From the NCBI RefSeq assembly GCF_945859705.1, contig NC_079135.1:38613679-38677678 (forward strand): a stretch of 64,000 nt of DNA, in the 5' to 3' direction. The stretch comes from Episyrphus balteatus (taxonomy: Eukaryota > Arthropoda > Insecta > Diptera > Syrphidae). The notes under the pieces are model-generated. The model saw only the letters and a list, made by a program, of their open reading frames with translations. It made no database searches and was not told the origin of the DNA. A program made the translations under genes and the position numbers. Shown here one piece after another: positions 61,043 through 64,000 of the stretch; position 1 is the stretch's first letter; every line of letters begins with the position of its first letter.

Positions 61043-64000
61043 ATGTCCAAAACTTATAGAAAATACATTTTTGTGCTCTGTGAGTCGATATCCTTCGCAT
61101 ACAATTCAATTGGAGTTGAAAAATTCATTTTTGAAGAAAATGACATTTCAAAATCTTTAAATCGTCATATCTCGTTAACCGAGCGTCTAAACAGGTCAAA
61201 ACTTGCAAAATTCAAAATTCTCTAAAAACAAAACTACAAGTCCAAAACTTATAGAAAATACATTTTTGTGATCTGTGAGTCGATATCCTTCGCATACAAT
61301 TCAATTGGAGTTGAAAAATTCATTTTTGAAGAAAATGACATTTCAAAATCTTTAAATCGTCATATCTCGTTAACCGAGCGTCTAAACAGGTCAAAACTTG
61401 CAAAATTCAAAATTCTCTAAAAACAAAACTACATGTCCAAAACTTATAGAAAATACATTTTTGTGCTCTGTGAGTCGATATATTTCGCATACAATTCAAT
61501 TGGAGTTGAAAAATTCATTTTTGAAGAAAATGACATTTCAAAATCTTTAAATCGTCATATCTCGTTAACCGAGCGTCTAAACAGGTCAAAACTTGCAAAA
61601 TTCAAAATTCTCTAAAAACAAAACTACAAGTCCAAAACTTATAGAAAATACATTTTTGTGATCTGTGAGTCGATATCCTTCGCATACAATTCAATTGGAG
61701 TTGAAAAATTCATTTTTGAAGAAAATGACATTTCAAAATCTTTAAATCGTCATATCTCGTTAACCGAGCGTCTAAACAGGTCAAAACTTGCAAAATTCAA
61801 AATTCTCTAAAAACAAAACTACAAGTCCAAAACTTATAGAAAATACATTTTTGTGATCTGTGAGTCGATATCCTTCGCATACAATTCAATTGGAGTTGAA
61901 AAATTCATTTTTGAAGAAAATGACATTTCAAAATCTTTAAATCGTCATATCTCGTTAACCGAGCGTCTAAACAGGTCAAAACTTGCAAAATTCAAAATTC
62001 TCTAATAACAAAACTACATGTCCAAAACTTATAGAAAATACATTTTTGTGCTCTGTGAGTCGATATCCTTTGCATACAATTCAATTGGAGTTGAAAAATT
62101 AATTTTTGAAGAAAATGACATTTCAAAATCTTTAAATCGTCATATCTCGTTAACCGAGCGTCTAAACAGGTCAAAACTTGCAAAATTCAAAATTCTCTAA
62201 AAACAAAACTACAAGTCCAAAACTTATAGAAAATACATTTTTGTGATCTGTGAGTCGATATCCTTCGCATACAATTCAATTGGAGTTGAAAAATTCATTT
62301 TTGAAGAAAATGACATTTCAAAATCTTTAAATCGTCATATCTCGTTAACCGAGCGTCTAAACAGGTCAAAACTTGCAAAATTCAAAATTCTCTAAAAACA
62401 AAACTACAAGTCCAAAACTTATAGAAAATACATTTTTGTGATCTGTGAGTCGATATCCTTCGCATACAATTCAATTGGAGTTGAAAAATTCATTTTTGAA
62501 GAAAATGACATTTCAAAATCTTTAAATCGTCATATCTCGTTAACCGAGCGTCTAAACAGGTCAAAACTTGCAAAATTCAAAATTCTCTAAAAACAAAACT
62601 ACATGTCCAAAACTTATAGAAAATACATTTTTGTGATATGTGAGTCGATATCCTTCGCATACAATTCAATTGGAGTTGAAAAATTCATTTTTGAAGAAAA
62701 TGACATTTCAAAATCTTTAAATCGTCATATCTCGTTAACCGAGCGTCTAAACAGGTCAAAACTTGCAAAATTCAAAATTCTCTAAAAACAAAACTACAAG
62801 TCCAAAACTTATAGAAAATACATTTTTGTGATCTGTGAGTCGATATCCTTCGCATACAATTCAATTGGAGTTGAAAAATTAATTTTTGAAGAAAATGACA
62901 TTTCAAAATCTTTAAATCGTCATATCTCGTTAACCGAGCGTCTAAACAGGTCAAAACTTGCAAAATTCAAAATTCTCTAAAAACAAAACTACAAGTCCAA
63001 AACTTATAGAAAATACATTTTTGTGATCTGTGAGTCGATATCCTTCGCATACAATTCAATTGGAGTTGAAAAATTCATTTTTGAAGAAAATGACATTTCA
63101 AAATCTTTAAATCGTCATATCTCGTTAACCGAGCGTCTAAACAGGTCAAAACTTGCAAAATTCAAAATTCTCTAAAAACAAAACTACAAGTCCAAAACTT
63201 ATAGAAAATACATTTTTGTGATCTGTGAGTCGATATCCTTCGCATACAATTCAATTGGAGTTGAAAAATTCATTTTTGAAGAAAATGACATTTCAAAATC
63301 TTTAAATCGTCATATCTCGTTAACCGAGCGTCTAAACAGGTCAAAACTTGCAAAATTCAAAATTCTCTAAAAACAAAACTACAAGTCCAAAACTTATAGA
63401 AAATACATTTTTGTGATCTGTGAGTCGATATCCTTCGCATACAATTCAATTGGAGTTGAAAAATTCATTTTTGAAGAAAATGACATTTCAAAATCTTTAA
63501 ATCGTCATATCTCGTTAACCGAGCGTCTAAACAGGTCAAAACTTGCAAAATTCAAAATTCTCTAAAAACAAAACTACAAGTCCAAAACTTATAGAAAATA
63601 CATTTTTGTGATCTGTGAGTCGATATCCTTCGCATACAATTCAATTGGAGTTGAAAAATTCATTTTTGAAGAAAATGACATTTCAAAATCTTTAAATCGT
63701 CATATCTCGTTAACCGAGCGTCTAAACAGGTCAAAACTTGCAAAATTCAAAATTCTCTAAAAACAAAACTACAAGTCCAAAACTTATAGAAAATACATTT
63801 TTGTGATCTGTGAGTCGATATCCTTCGCATACAATTCAATTGGAGTTGAAAAATTAATTTTTGAAGAAAATGACATTTCAAAATCTTTAAATCGTCATAT
63901 CTCGTTAACCGAGCGTCTAAACAGGTCAAAACTTGCAAAATTCAAAATTCTCTAAAAACAAAACTACAAGTCCAAAACTTATAGAAAATACATTTTTGTG
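61043..64000. repeat. Right-end satellite segment to window edge
   Basis: Fifteen full monomers and a 33-bp partial one (63968-64000). It includes atg units at 61043, 61433 (private gatatAtttcgc), 62018 (tttgc/ttAat) and 62603 (private gtgatAtg), gtgA/ttAat units at 62798 and 63773 (975 bp apart), and otherwise plain gtgA units. The array continues beyond the window. Confidence 0.85.

Larger units (their letters stand above)
1..64000. repeat. 195-bp AT-rich satellite array spanning the window
   Basis: The window is a continuous head-to-tail array of a 195-bp monomer, about 325 copies, all in one orientation. Invariant landmarks recur every 195 bp: ctacAAGtcc or ctacATGtcc, gtgagtcgatatcc, caattggagttg, gaaaatgacatttc, atctcgttaaccgag and tgcaaaattcaaaattctc. 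Most copies differ from one another by only a few substitutions; length exceptions are mainly 194-bp units. The first base lies inside a monomer (1-174 is its 3' part) and 63968-64000 is the 5' part of another, so neither array edge is in view. Monomer composition is about 30% G+C. Length and organisation fit a nucleosome-scale centromeric or pericentromeric satellite of a eukaryote; I do not recognise the family. No gene is seen anywhere in the array. Confidence 0.98.

Noticed and set aside
1..64000. CRISPR array
   Set aside because: Regular spacing might suggest one, but the entire 195-bp unit is repeated with no unique spacers, and there are no cas genes.
1..64000. Human-type alpha satellite or another named satellite
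   Set aside because: Monomer length (195 rather than about 171 bp) and sequence do not match alpha satellite; I cannot match any other named family from memory, so none is assigned.

Overview
The whole 64 kb window is one uninterrupted, head-to-tail tandem array of an AT-rich satellite DNA (about 30% G+C in the monomer) with a basic monomer of 195 bp. I count about 325 monomers plus a partial one at each edge, all in the same orientation. There is no convincing gene, RNA gene, CRISPR array, prokaryotic regulatory element or array boundary. The only non-satellite DNA is a short non-coding terminal-inverted-repeat element (250 bp, MITE-like), present three times between about 18.4 and 22.1 kb. 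This points to a eukaryotic chromosome, most likely centromeric or pericentromeric heterochromatin, or another large satellite block. I do not recognise the satellite family, so the taxon is unresolved.

Monomers are nearly identical and differ at a small set of recurrent diagnostic sites. Offsets count from the A of aAg/aTg in 'ctacaagtcc/ctacatgtcc'. The sites are: offset 2 (A or T), 34 (gtgCtctg or gtgAtctg), 54 (ttCgc or ttTgc), 84 (ttCat, ttAat or ttTat), 116 (tttaaat or ttcaaat), about 144 (gcgtct, or gcgct with a 1-bp loss giving 194-bp monomers), and 184/187 (taaaaac, taataac or taataat). The order of these variants reveals higher-order repeats (HORs).

Layout. (1) 1-15,377: a very regular nested HOR of 12-, 14- and 18-monomer blocks; an 18-mer (3,508 bp) plus a 14-mer (2,729 bp) forms a 6,237-bp super-unit present twice in tandem. 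(2) 15,378-18,301: the same variants in rearranged order. (3) 18,302-22,127: the MITE-bearing segment; one ancestral insertion was copied along with the satellite, and two of the three copies share a 122-bp deletion. (4) 22,128-24,017: an irregular stretch with small indels and a 60-bp deletion. (5) 24,018-33,767: alternating gtgC/gtgA monomers forming 390-bp dimers, plus a 'ttttttgc' monomer type. (6) 33,768-38,056: 22 almost uniform gtgA monomers with no clear HOR. (7) 38,057-64,000: a mosaic of local 2- to 28-monomer duplications with more private substitutions.

The likely history is unequal exchange, conversion and segmental amplification, recent in region 1 and older or more reshuffled on the right. 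Reading frames of about 60 residues recur only because 195 is a multiple of three; I do not regard them as genes. All identity statements are by eye and should be confirmed by alignment and, because near-identical arrays are easily mis-assembled, by long reads.
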